A DNA stretch of 64,000 nt, from the NCBI RefSeq assembly GCF_037975245.1, contig NC_092575.1, positions 263,001 through 327,000 on the forward strand, given 5' to 3'. Both the position numbers and the translations under genes were made by a program. The notes beneath the pieces are model-generated. The model saw only the letters and a program-made list of their open reading frames with translations. It ran no database searches and was not told the DNA's origin. This document shows positions 22,001-32,169 of the stretch, in pieces. Source of the stretch: Apostichopus japonicus. Its lineage: Eukaryota; Echinodermata; Holothuroidea; Aspidochirotida; Stichopodidae. Position 1 is the first letter of the stretch. Every line of letters begins with the position of its first letter.

Positions 22001-25000
22001 GGTTTGTTTTTCACTTTGAAACTAATCATATTATATATCCATTATGAGAAACACCACAAGGCTTCATGAATATGCATTAATACAGTATTTCAGACTGTTC
22101 CCTTTACCTCCTAATCCTTACGATGTCAGCAAGTCTGGTACTGTCCAATATTCAACTATTGAAGTATTGTATGTGGTAGTAGAAGATGAGGTTTGTATCA
22201 CATGTTTGGTACAGTATGTGAGAGTCCATGTGAGTCCATAATTTATCTATTTAAGTCTCTGGTAGACTGGTAGTAGAAGATGAAGTTTGTATCACATGTT
22301 TGGTATGTGAGAGTCCATGTGAGTCCATAATTCAACTATTTAAGTCTCTGGTAGACTGGTAGCAGAAGATGAAGTTTGTATCACATGTTTGGTATGTGAG
22401 AGTCCATGTGAGTCCATAATTCAACTATTTAAGTCTCTGGTAGACTGGTAGTAGAAGATGATGTTTGTATCACATGTTTGGTATGTGAGAGTCCATGTGA
22501 GTCCATAATTCAACTATTTAAGTCTGTGGGAGACTGGTAGCAGAAGATGATGTTTGTATCACATGTTTGGTATGTGAGAGTCCATGTGAGTCCATAATTC
22601 AACTATTTAAGTCTGTGGGAGACTGGTAGCAGAAGATGATGTTTGTATCACATATTTGGTATGTGAGAGTCCATGTGAGTCCATAATTCAACTATTTAAT
22701 GCTGTGGGAGACTGGTAGTAGAAGATGAGGTTTGTATCACATGTTTGGTATGTGAGAGTCCATGTGAGTCCATAATTCAACTATTTAAGTCTGTGGGAGA
22801 CTGGTAGCAGAAGATGATGTTTGTATCACATATTTGGTAGATTGTTATTGTATTTGTTATTCTTATCAGTCATCTGGAAGTAGTAATGGAATTAGCAAGT
22901 TTACAGAGATGAACAAACTTCTCTATGATGAGGGTCGAACTGATGCATCCACACACAGTTTACACAGTACTATTCTCAATAATGAAGGTCTGTAGGGAGT
23001 AGTAGGAATCAATGCAACATGAATGTATGATTATTGAATGTATGTCACAGTCATTAAAACAACATTTGTATTCAATTCTTAAATCCCATCATTGATCAAG
23101 CTGCACTTCCTTAGTTTTACAAGTAAAGCTTCAATTCAATTTAATAATGAAGACAATTTTGACAAGTATGGAATTCCTTTAAACATTGGATAATACTAAT
23201 ACGGAAAGTTTTCCAGGTAACAGAATTAGTGCCTCATATTACTCGTTTGATTTTATACGTCTTATACCTATGTGTAAGTCTGATAAAATATCACTAATTT
23301 GGCAACAATATTTGACCTTTCTTAACAGTGTGGATTGGAGCAGTGTATTTACCTTAAGGGAACAACAAGGTTACCGAGGTCTGTCTCCTCAGAGCAACCT
23401 TTCATCCAGGTCTAGTTCTGTGGAGAGAGATATTCCAAAATATCAGTATCTCTCAGAGCGATCAATGTCACCATACAGTGATGTCTCCTGGACTGAGCAG
23501 ACGGTAGAAGAGGAAGTTCAGTACTCCCCTATTGTCAGTGATGATGAGGATGAGGATGAGGAGGAAGAGGAATGTTCTCAATATCTTGTGAGGAAATACA
23601 TTTGGACATTTTATTGCCTTTGTAACCTAATGGATGCAAAAAACAACAGATTTCTGTTTGCTTTGTTGACAAATAAAAAGTTGTTTGCTTTGGCTCCTTT
23701 GTGTTTATTGAACATTAGTGTGTAACCTGTACACGAAAAGTATATTCTTTTGTAGTTGGTTATCAATTTCAGACTTTTCTATTCATTTTCATTGCACATG
23801 TCCATCAGTATATGTAACCAGTTATTAAATCCAAGGGCTGCCATTAAGGAACTTTTGAAAAAAGTTCATTGTCCGAAAAGGAATCAAACCAGTGACCCCC
23901 CCCCCAAAAAAAAAAAAAAAAACCCATAAAAGCCTTATAATTATCTTTGTTTATGTGATCCTTTCTATTTATACTTATTAATTAGAACAGGTTTTCATCT
24001 TTTGTCTCATTAAATTACAAGACTATGACTACTGACCAGCAGCCATGGCAAGCCAATGGAGAGCAGCCCAGCATGTCTAATACTGGGTAGCTTGGGAATG
24101 TGTTCTTTGTTCTTTCCAGAATGAAACAAAGTATTCACTCATAATGCACTTTAAATTGTCTTTTTAGGATGAATCCAGTGGATGCACATCAGAAGAAAAG
24201 ATCACATTGAAAGATGAGACCACATCTGTGGATTCTGTTAAGTGCATTTCAAACCTTGCTGCACCATCCAGCATATTAACTCCTTCAACCCTGTCACCTT
24301 CTTCATCTCTGCAAAGCCCATTAAAGAGAAGTCGTTCTCCCTCAGTGGATTCTAACTATGAATCAGAGGTTATTGAGGACCTGCCACTGGATAATCTTGC
24401 TAGCAAACCAGAGGAATATGCATTACACCTGCTCTATAAATGTTCATTTATTGTTGACACACTTGAAAAACTTGCCAATTTTAATGTGATCGACACACTG
24501 CTTAAACTAGCTGTGTACTCTACACAGTTCAAACACAAGAGTACCAGTATTTTAAATAGTGTTCTCAGTAGTCGCCTTGTGTTTGAACATTTAATGATGG
24601 ATGGCATTCCTCATTATGTGAACACAAGCTGGAATAACTGTCTATTGGGGAATGAATTGATAGGAGAGTGCAGTAAGGAGTCAACAAGAACTACCTCTGT
24701 TGTAGGAACCTCAATTGAAGCTGACAAGCAGAAACCAAAGAAGACAAAGACTTGTCCATCTGAAGGTGCTCTAACGTATTCTTGCTCCTTTGTGCAGAAG
24801 CTAGCTGATGTTGCTGAGAGCCGATTTGGACTGGGAGTATTAAATCATCTCTTCAACTCACCAGAAATGTCAAGAAAGTTGGCTGCTTTTGATGCTCTTT
24901 CAATTTTGTGCAGGTAACATGAATTCCATTGTAAGACCTCAGTTACCTTGTCAGCACATGAATTCCATTGTAAACCCCAGTTACCTTGTTAGCACACAAA

Positions 25001-26465
25001 TTCCATTGTAAACCCCAGTTTCCTTGTTTGCACACAAATTCCATTGTAAAACCCCAGTTACCTTGTTAGCACACAAATTCCATTGTAAACCCCAGTTTCC
25101 TTGTTAGCACACAAATTCCATTGTAAACCCCAGTTTCCTTGTTTGCACACAAATTCCATTGTAAACCCCAGTTACCTTGTTAGCACATGTTCGTTTGATA
25201 GTAAACAGTAGACTAGGAAAATTAGCAAAGAACTTTGTGAGGATGGCATTTATGTTTGAAAATCTATCAAGTATTTTATCTTCATTTGAAAGACAGGTAT
25301 TCCCTCCCTAACTACCATTCCCCCAACCCACCTAATATTTTCCCTCCCTCACTATCATTCTACCCCCCCCCCTTACCCCACCTAATATTTTTAGTATTGT
25401 TGGGAGACAGGTATTCCCTCCCTCACAATTATTCTTCTCCACCCCCCACCCCACCTTATATTTTTAGTATTGGTGGGAGACAGATATTCCCTCCCTCACT
25501 ATCATTCTACCCGCCCCATCCCCACCTAATATATTTAGTATTGTTGGGAGACAGGTATTCCTTCCCTCACTATCTTTCTTCTCCCTTCCCCACCTTATTT
25601 TTTTATTATTGTTGGGAGACATTTTCTCTCACTCAGACACTTACAAATACATGATTTGTCTTTTTGAATTGTTAGATCTGCTTCCAGTCTTGTGTTTCTC
25701 CTGATTGAGTGTAACGCTCTGCAGCAGTTGATAGCCTTACTGCAGTCTCCATACATATCAGCTGAGAAAGCAACCATCCTTGTCAAATGTTTACAGAGTT
25801 TGTCTCGAACATCAAAAGTGCACCTCAGAGAGGATCATTATAGCAACTTGAAGAAATTTGAGGCAGAACAAGTTGCAAGTAATCAAGTCAGTAATCAAAT
25901 AAACTGTAATAAAGATTGTTCAAACGACCCGCTGGATGTCAGACTTCTGTTAGACGATGGCAGTTTTGTTCAAGCTAATCGCAGAATCTTGGGCCAAAGA
26001 TCACAATATTTTAATCGTATGCTGGAAGGATCCTACAAAGAGTCAAAGCAAAACTTGATCAAAATACCTCATATATCCAAAGTTGCCATGGAGATAATTT
26101 TACATGACCTGTATGGTTGCCAGTGGCAACTTTGTGAAATCTTTAATAGCGTCAGTCTCAACACAGGGATGGAAATTCTGGCCATTGCAGGAAGATTCCT
26201 TTTATCCGACTTACAAGAAAATGTTACCAAATATTGTCTGCAAAGGCAGATTGCTCCAGAAAATGTTTCCAAGATTTGCCTATTGTCTGTTTCTCATGGC
26301 TGCAGATCACTATGGAGATACTGCCTGAAATTCATGCTATTGAATGAATCTGTCCAGGCCAGCAGCTTTTTAGATTTGTCTGCTAGCTCCTCCTTTCATG
26401 AAGAATTGTTCCAAGAAATTAAATCAATTGTGAAAGATGCAATTGGAAAGCTGTCATCAACCTAA
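18531..26465 (+). CDS. ARMC5: ARMC5-like armadillo-repeat and BTB protein
   Basis: Coding exons: 18531-19031, 19548-19578, 20339-22001, 23329-23587, 24168-24913, 25676-26465. The phases agree throughout and give 3990 bases, 1329 residues plus stop. The start ATG (AAGATGGCGA) fits the Kozak rule. The N-terminus (FLHAHRGDRKILIKSLRDTR) and exon 3 form alpha-helical armadillo-type repeats. The last exon holds a BTB domain at about residues 1148-1230 (DVRLLLDDGSFVQANRRIL, then YFNRMLEGSYKESKQNLIKI) followed by a BACK-like helical tail. This armadillo-then-BTB order is the ARMC5 architecture. Vertebrate ARMC5 is a CUL3 ubiquitin-ligase adaptor acting on RNA polymerase II, known from adrenal hyperplasia. 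The protein is longer than the human one (935 residues), mainly through Ser/Thr-rich linkers and a 17-residue minisatellite. An alternative exon pair is possible at 22881-22987 and 23217-23587. Confidence 0.88.
19548..19578 (+). CDS. ARMC5: ARMC5-like exon 2 (31-base microexon)
   Basis: Acceptor AAATCTCAACAG, then GTGAAGGATGCTGGGTGTAT..., ending TTTTAG|GTAAGA. It encodes VKDAGCITIL, a typical end of an armadillo helix. Starting in phase 0 and ending in phase 1, it joins exon 1 to exon 3 without a stop. Confidence 0.85.
20339..22001 (+). CDS. ARMC5: ARMC5-like exon 3 (armadillo repeats and minisatellite)
   Basis: 1663 bases, acceptor TTTTTTTCATAG, donor CCACCAAG|GTTTGT. It encodes several armadillo-like helices (NRTARTIANLSKQ, SLVRALKILADTSEHR, HEKHIAIAGLVHFYHDD), then five copies of a 17-residue repeat (21325-21579), then a Ser/Thr-rich linker ending SPTPYSPP. 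It leaves two spare bases (AG). Confidence 0.9.
21325..21579 (+). repeat. in-frame 51-base coding minisatellite (5 copies)
   Basis: Five near-identical 51-base units encode ALQTHKADTSEVSLSST-type 17-residue repeats. Because 51 is divisible by three, all frames stay periodic, which creates long spurious open frames on both strands. It sits between the armadillo repeats and the linker. Confidence 0.9.
22171..22838. repeat. intronic tandem array, 89-base unit, about 8 copies
   Basis: GTTTGTATCACAT starts recur at 22191, 22285, 22374, 22463, 22552 and onwards, a period of 89 (94 for the first). Copies are more than 95 percent alike by eye. The array lies in the ARMC5-like intron 3, immediately before a possible alternative exon. 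Confidence 0.9.
22881..22987 (+). CDS. ARMC5: possible alternative ARMC5-like exon
   Basis: An open, hydrophilic stretch (SNGISKFTEMNKLLYDEGR) follows TTATTCTTATCAG and ends AATGAAG|GTCTGT. The strong acceptor at 22870 gives the wrong phase after exon 3. Using the AG 11 bases downstream (start 22881) fits phase 2 and leaves one base, which joins in frame only to an acceptor at 23217, not to 23329. It may be a cassette exon or a decayed one. Confidence 0.4.
23329..23587 (+). CDS. ARMC5: ARMC5-like exon 4
   Basis: Acceptor CTTTCTTAACAG, donor CAATATCTT|GTGAGG, phase 2 to phase 0. It encodes a disordered Ser/Pro-rich linker (RGLSPQSNLSSRSSSVERD) and an acidic run of D/E from repeated GATGAGGAGGAAG codons. 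An upstream acceptor at 23217 is also open in this frame. Confidence 0.8.
24168..24913 (+). CDS. ARMC5: ARMC5-like exon 5
   Basis: Acceptor TTGTCTTTTTAG, donor TTGTGCAG|GTAACA, phase 0 to phase 2. It encodes a Ser/Pro-rich start and then a second helical block (YALHLLYKCSFIVDTLEKLA, RKLAAFDALSILCR) of armadillo type. Confidence 0.88.
24914..25190. repeat. intronic tandem array, 38-base unit, about 7 copies
   Basis: AATTCCATTGTAA recurs every 38-39 bases with GTTACCTTGTTAGCACA between. The array begins directly at the 5' splice site of ARMC5-like exon 5, so the first unit contains the intron's first bases. Confidence 0.85.
25290..25625. repeat. intronic pyrimidine-rich tandem array, ~70-base unit
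   Basis: TTGGGAGACAGGTATTCC recurs at about 25402, 25475, 25546 and 25614 (periods 73, 71, 68), separated by C-rich tracts. It ends about 50 bases before the acceptor of the last ARMC5-like exon. Confidence 0.85.
25676..26465 (+). CDS. ARMC5: ARMC5-like exon 6 (BTB domain, stop)
   Basis: Acceptor TTGAATTGTTAG, open to TAA at 26463-26465. It encodes the last armadillo-type helices (LLIECNALQQLIALLQSP), a BTB/POZ fold (DVRLLLDDGSFVQANRRIL, then a KVAMEIILHDLYGC helix) and a C-terminal helical extension ending GKLSST. An AATAAA overlaps the stop codon but is too close to be the likely poly(A) signal. Confidence 0.9.
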
Positions 26466-27192
26466 TAAACTACAGGAGTGGAAAAGGTTTACCTAGAGTG
26501 CCAGGTTTACCCAATGAGCAGAGGAAGCAAATGCTTAGAGACCCCCACCCCCCCCCCTTCAAGGAGGGTGTTTATATTGCACTGCATGAAGAATGTCCTT
26601 GAACTTGGAGCTTGATAATTCATAGTAGGAGCACTGGCAGTATTTAACATGAAATAATTGACCAAACAAATTATTGATTAAAATTTATCACATATCAATG
26701 GAATTATTTATAACCAAATGAAGAATCCATTCCATGAACCAACATGATTTAACATTGTGGGATTATTAGTGAAATTACACTAATTAATCATGTCTTAAGT
26801 TTACCAATACAATTCCTATGTGTGTAAGGTAATGTAAGCATTGCTTAAAATGTGTATGTGTTTCTAAGTTTGGTGATGTGGAGAAGGCACCACCATGTCC
26901 TCAACACCAACTCATCCATCATCTGACATCCATCTGTCCCAGCTCCTTCATTAACAAAGTCCTTTCAGATGATTTTCAGTTGCTATTAACACATTGGTGA
27001 TGAGTATGTTTCTGTCAATGTTTTATATAAAAGATCTTTATTAGCTGAATGATTGTATTCAGGTTTGAGTTCCCCTCGTATGTAAATTAATTCATGTAAT
27101 CACACACATATTTTATGTATCTTGATCATGTGACCATGAAAATATATGAAAATAAGGTGATCTCTTCGCCCCTATTCTTGTGATTATTTCCT
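26466..27192. other. 3' flank of the ARMC5-like gene
   Basis: Should contain the 3' UTR of the plus-strand gene. A C-rich tract (26545-26562) is present. No canonical AATAAA was found at a usual distance; an ATTAAA lies near 26678. The next gene remnant converges from the minus strand. Confidence 0.4.
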
Positions 27193-27837
27193 TCAACATG
27201 TACTTAACTTCTTTGGTCTATTTCTGATTTTTCGTGACATAAATCCATACATAAACGGATTAATGAATGAATATAATGAAAGGTTTATAGTAGCTACAAT
27301 TATGAGCCATTCAGGTAAGGCTTGGTCGATATTCCAGGCTTTTGCAACATAAAATGGCAGCCAACTGAGTTGATTCATAATTTGCAAATAAAGCAAGATG
27401 TACAAGACAGAAATCAGAGACTCTTTTACAAAGGGAATTTTTCCATCGTTGATGTTCGCAGTTTGTAAATCAGACTGAAATTGGTAATGATAGCACTACC
27501 AATGGTATCGCGAAATCTGTGAACCAAGAACAGTAAACAAATATGTAGTAGTCTGGTATCATTGCATATCTGCGAGTTCGTAGTTCCATCTTCATAAATT
27601 AGCACAGGGAAAACCCCGAAATAAGATGGTCTCAACGAAAATGTAAGTAAGCAAGACAATTCAACCAGGCATATATGGATATTAATATAGCACGCTTGAC
27701 GGTCTGGTCACGGTACCGCAAGGATTGGAAACAAGCTGTAGGCGGTCCCAACTTGGATCATAATAATAACGGATGTAGTTAAAGCACAGCGGTGAAAGGC
27801 CCCACTCAAAGTGCAAACGGTACCAGCTTCGTACGGA

Positions 27838-28387
27838 CATAGGCGTAGGAGGCGGGGGCTGGGGGAGCTGCAGCCCCCCCCCCCACCAAAATTTTTGTTG
27901 AACATTCGGTCAATATGCTGAGAATTTTTTCGGGCACATACTGAAAGAAGAAAAGTTTACAATGTGTTTTTCAATTATTTTGGTGAAAATTCGGGCAATA
28001 TGCTGAGAATTTTTCGGGCACCTACGGAAAGAAGAATAATTTGCAATGTGTTTCTCAATGGTTAAACTGATATTATTATTTTTTTTATCGTTATTATTGT
28101 AACGACTTCTCCAATAATTATAACCAATATGGAAGCCTTAAGGGTAATAACAGGGAAAATAGAACCAAAATTTTTCGCGCGCCCCGCGCGCGTTTAACAT
28201 CTTATTGTGTATGTCATATAGGCATTAATTGGTTATCAGCATGTGATGTAATAACCGATGAATGCCTATATGATAGCACAATAACATGTTGAACGCGCGC
28301 GTACCGCGCGAAAAATTTTGGTTATATTTTTCGGGCAAGTCGTTACAGCCCCCCCCCCCCCAATCAAATCAGGCTCCTACGCCTATG
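27838..28387. mobile_element. hAT-type non-autonomous element inside the GPCR pseudogene
   Basis: Perfect 14-base terminal inverted repeat CATAGGCGTAGGAG / CTCCTACGCCTATG, and perfect 8-base target duplication CGTACGGA (27830-27837 and 28388-28395). The 550-base interior has a direct repeat (CAATATGCTGAGAATTTTTCGG twice) and a nested 160-base hairpin. There is no transposase. Removing the element and one duplication rejoins the TM2 and TM3 frames, so the gene was still open here when the insertion occurred. Confidence 0.88.
28164..28323. mobile_element. near-complete 160-base hairpin (foldback element)
   Basis: The arms AACCAAAATTTTTCGCGCG and CGCGCGAAAAATTTTGGTT are inverted. The inner parts also pair (CATATAGGCATT with AATGCCTATATG; GGTTAT with ATAACC), so almost the whole segment folds on itself. 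CpG-rich arms (CGCGCG) stand out in AT-rich DNA. It is nested in the element 27838-28387. Confidence 0.8.
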
Positions 28388-28757
28388 CGTACGGAACCAA
28401 AGCATCGCTCAAGACCCACACAAACTTCGCAACTTCAGTAACAAAGTCCGAAAGCGACAAATTCAAAATCACAGTAGTTGCCGTCACGTCACCAATGGCC
28501 ATGGCTATATAAGCTATTATTATTAACACATTTAACCATAACAATTGCAATTCCAAAGATAAGGTAGCAAGTCGGAAAGGAATTTGAATTTTTATATGAT
28601 CACTCATATAGTTTCTCTTGAAACCCATCATTGATTTTGTACATGATTTATTATTTTTCACAACCGGAGTAAAGTTACTGGGAGTTCCAAAACAACTCCC
28701 TGGTTATTCCTTACATTTCGAATCTGAAAAACGTGTGAAGCATGAACTACGGTACAG

Positions 28758-30477
28758 CAGTGGCGTCACCAGACTTTTCAGTCTGGGGGGGGGGGACAGG
28801 GGGGGCACCAGCATTTGATGGGGGCACTTAGGTGGATACGGATCGCCGTCCTGGGGAGGGGTCTAAGGGGAGGGGGTGCCCCCATCCAGGCGCGGCGGAA
28901 CGGGAAAATTATTGGGGGGGGGGCTAAGGTGTAGAGACTATCTAAGCGGAGCGCCACCATTGGTTGGCGCGGATCGTACAAGGAAATTTTGGGTTTTTCA
29001 AACCCCTAGATGGCCGGAAACGGCACTTCCCGAGTGTTTTATGCTGCGAATACCTAGCCCTAAAATATGGGTCTCAAGCCTGCAATTTCTCAGATTGCAC
29101 GTAAAAGTCTGTAAAAACATTGTAATATGTATATTCGATGGTGTTTTAAGAGAGTAGCTATTACTCGTAGTGTACTCGCAAAGACGTTTTTGAGTGTAGA
29201 AAGGGGATTTTGGAGAAATGGCTGAAATGAAGCAAGTCATTGGCCTAAGACGAAGTTGTGTTGCGCTTACCGGTACTCACACTCACTGCTTCCACTTTTC
29301 ACGAGGCTTGAAGACGCGCCTGGGGTGACAATGTGGTCTATAGCCAGGGGACGGGCCGAGGGTCCCCCAGCATTTACTAAAATTATTACACCTCTATAGT
29401 ATACGTGTGCATCGGACAGAAATACAAGTATGCATTGAAAAATGGGCAGATGCACGTTGGTAAATATTGGGGGGGGGGGGCTTATCATGCATTTGCCCCC
29501 TCAACTTTTTCATTGGGGGGAGGGGGGCTGAGCCCCCCAAGTCCCCCGGTTCCGCCGCCACTGCCCCTTCCCCTTTGGAAAATTTTCGCATACGGAGGAT
29601 GGGCTAGATGCAAAATGCTGCCACATTTGATGCTTAATTCGATCTGAAGATATCTCCAGAAATTGCTATTTTTGAGGTAATGATTTTAACAAGGCGCAGA
29701 ATTTTGCAGAGGATATGAACCACATGCTGTCGATATTATGCCTAACCCTATCAATAGAACCTACATTTGTTGAATTAATGTGTGCATGACCCCCGACTCC
29801 TTTCTTGTCCTCGTTTTCGCCCATTATCTATTAAGATGTAATAGGTTCCAGCATCGTTATTGGCTCCTATCAGGGATCTCACCATGCAATCCAAAGTTTG
29901 ATCACACATCGAGTATGGCTCAGTATGCAGGTGTGAACATTCGCCATTTGTTCCTACAAGCATCTGACCTCAAATGACCTCTGCACCCCCTACACAACCG
30001 GGTTAATATATGGGTCCACAAATATAGGCAAGTATGGTGCCTGCGGACCCTCACATTCTCACATTTCGTCAGCTCCTAACCTGTCAACCTCAGACCAAGG
30101 CAACATATTGCAGTACCCTCCCTTCTCACAGTCATGTAGCTCGCGAAGCGGACGTGTATATCCGCTGGTATGGCGTGAGCACCGACACATTCAATGTAAA
30201 TATCGACACCTGTTGTGATGGCGCGGGTTACGACTTCGATACCCGACGTTCAAGGATAAACTTTTTCATTTTTTCGCAGCTCATTTGAAGAAAATACGAA
30301 TTACTGTGCTTCTCTGTCCTTATGAAAAACCAACTCAGATGGTGGGAGTTGAATATAACAAAATAAATATATATGTTTTTACCAACCCAAATCTCAGATG
30401 GGGGGCACTCGGGGGCACTAGGTTTTCCAGGGGGGCACGTGCCCCCTGCCCCCCCCCCCCCCTTGGCGACGCCACTG
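28758..30477. mobile_element. 1.7 kb hAT-like element with CAGTGGCGTC ends
   Basis: Ends CAGTGGCGTCACCAG and CCTTGGCGACGCCACTG are inverted with one or two mismatches. Flanking eight-base words CGGTACAG and CGATACGG differ at two positions, so the target duplication is degenerate. The interior has long G and C tracts, the shared core at 28951-28970 and a TGACCTCAAATGACCTCTG fragment. No intact transposase is seen. Confidence 0.55.
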
Positions 30478-30562
30478 CGATACGGTTGCAAGAAGTGGAA
30501 TACTAATAGTTCTATAGTTGTTTGATTTATTAACCACCTTTAATATTAAACTTACAAAATAG

Positions 30563-30941
30563 CAGTGGCGTAGGAAGGTACTTTTGAGTGGGGGGGCTGA
30601 AGACTGATGGCCGGCCTGGGGGAGGGGTCTAAGGGGAGGGGGTGCCCCCCTCCCCTTTGGAATTTTTTGCATTTCCAGGTGGCCTCAGATGCAATTTGGT
30701 GCAATATAGCACACTTCAACACCCACTCCATTTTGTAAACTTAATTTTGTATTTTCACCTGGCCTTAGATGCAATTTGGTGCTCCAAATAAGATTTTTTT
30801 TCTCATTTGGAAATGAAAAAGGGGTTTTCTGACTTGCGGAGCGGGGGGGCGGAATGATACTTCCGCCCCTCCACATTTTTCACTGGGGGGCTGGCGCCCC
30901 CCCCCCCCAGCCCCCCCAGCCCCCCGGTTCCTACGCCCTTG
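30563..30941. mobile_element. hAT-type MITE, copy 1 of the GGCGTAGGAAGG family
   Basis: Begins CAGTGGCGTAGGAAGG and ends GTTCCTACGCCCTTG, with perfect 8-base target duplication CAAAATAG (30555-30562 and 30942-30949). The interior closely matches 54163-54567 over its full length (GGCCTCAGATGCAAT, GCACACTTCAACACCC, CTGGCGCCCCCC), so the family was active fairly recently. Confidence 0.88.
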
Positions 30942-30949
30942 CAAAATAG

Positions 30950-32169
30950 GATAAATGCTTTTCTTATGTGTTCCGAATATTGTTGTTCTTTTTTTTCACT
31001 GAAGATTGTCGTTTGTCTTCCGAAGAAAAGTTTTCTTTTCCAGGATGCTATGCTTTTCCTTCCAAAGAAAGCGTTCTATGTTTTCCGAAGAACATTTCTG
31101 TTTTCCGAAGAAAAACTTGTTTTTGTTTGCTAAAAATAAAATTCGTCCTTTGGCTCTAATAGTCTTCCGTAAATTGGAACACTGACAGGTTTGTATACAC
31201 CATTCATGCAGGGAGTTGTTATGGAACAACTCATACTGGAGACGTCTGTAGCGCGCTAGAGGTACAGTAGCCAGAGTCGTACGACTCTGACAGTATCGTA
31301 GTATCACTGGCGGAAGGTCAAAAGACACACACCTCTATGCAGGCTTTGATGAATAACGCCAGAAGACTTATTTTACTCAGCTATTGTATAATTTATACCA
31401 CAACCTGAGGGAACCGCCCACTGTCAAGGCGAAACTCTTTTTTTTTTAGGCTGAGACAGTAAGAGGCTAGAGATTAGTGAACTAGTAGTAGTACTGGTAG
31501 ATACTGCAAGGCTGCCAGTAATTTAACAAACTTGTCGAACTGGAAATTCGGTAAACGAACCAAAGTCTGAGGGAAAACGTTGCATACAGTATAGGTAAGT
31601 TGGCATAACTAAATTCACCTGCGCCACGTAAATTGTCCACATTTTGGACTTATATCATGTCTCAATTTAACATCACATACATACTGTACAACTTCATACA
31701 TGAATAGACCAATTGCATATATTTGCTTGCCAACCAAAGCATTTAAATAATTCCCGTATGATTTTATATTTGATATCTCATATATTCCATGTAGGCTATA
31801 AGTTTAAAGTCACACTATGGCAACTTTGATGAAGTTTTGTTGCAGGTGTTAGTGCATTCAAAACTCAAATTGCCTGTGACTTGATATAATACAAAATCTC
31901 TGATGTACATTATATCATATGTTAACAGTCCAATACTGAAAATATTTGTTGCACTATTGTCCTCCAGTAGTCCTTTCGATTCAGCATGCAGTGCTTATGC
32001 TCTTCAATACTGTATGTCTATGTACATACACTGTCGTAATGCCATCTAAATGTCTATGTACCCTAATGCCATCTAAATGTCTGTGCACATACACTGTCAT
32101 ATTAATGCCAGCTACAGTAGCTCTACAACAGAACCCTACACATTGTCTCAATGTAATGTACAGGAGGTC
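30950..32169. other. intergenic DNA, nothing coding
   Basis: Contains a short run of TTTTCCGAAGAA-like repeats (about 31015-31120) and, at 32035-32105, a repeat of CTAATGCCATCTAAATGTCT. No gene can be supported. Confidence 0.4.

Larger units (their letters stand above)
27193..28661 (-). pseudogene. rhodopsin-type GPCR pseudogene, split by a transposon
   Basis: Reading the minus strand from 28661: TM1- and TM2-like segments (VILNLSLSDFVTEVAKFVWV, with the conserved TM2 L..SD pattern) run up to the transposon at 28387. Beyond the transposon (27837 down) comes TVCTLSGAFHRCALTTSVII, which fits TM3 with its disulphide cysteine. A stop then interrupts. Another frame gives TM4/loop 2 and TM5-like helices (YFGVFPVLIYEDGTTNSQIC). 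A third gives TM6 (LQIMNQLSWLPFYVA) and TM7 with the NPxxY-type motif SFINPFMYGFMSRK. At least two frame changes remain even without the transposon, and no DRY motif is readable. It is intronless in this span. The ligand class cannot be told. Confidence 0.75.

Noticed and set aside
22171-22838. CRISPR-like array
   Set aside because: Units are continuous 89-base tandem copies without unique spacers, in an animal intron.
22870-22880. Use of the strong acceptor at 22870 directly after ARMC5-like exon 3
   Set aside because: The phase is wrong and a stop follows in the joined frame; only the AG 11 bases downstream keeps the frame.
28876-30506. Several proline/glycine-rich short open frames
   Set aside because: They run through C and G tracts of a hAT-like element and share no conserved domain.
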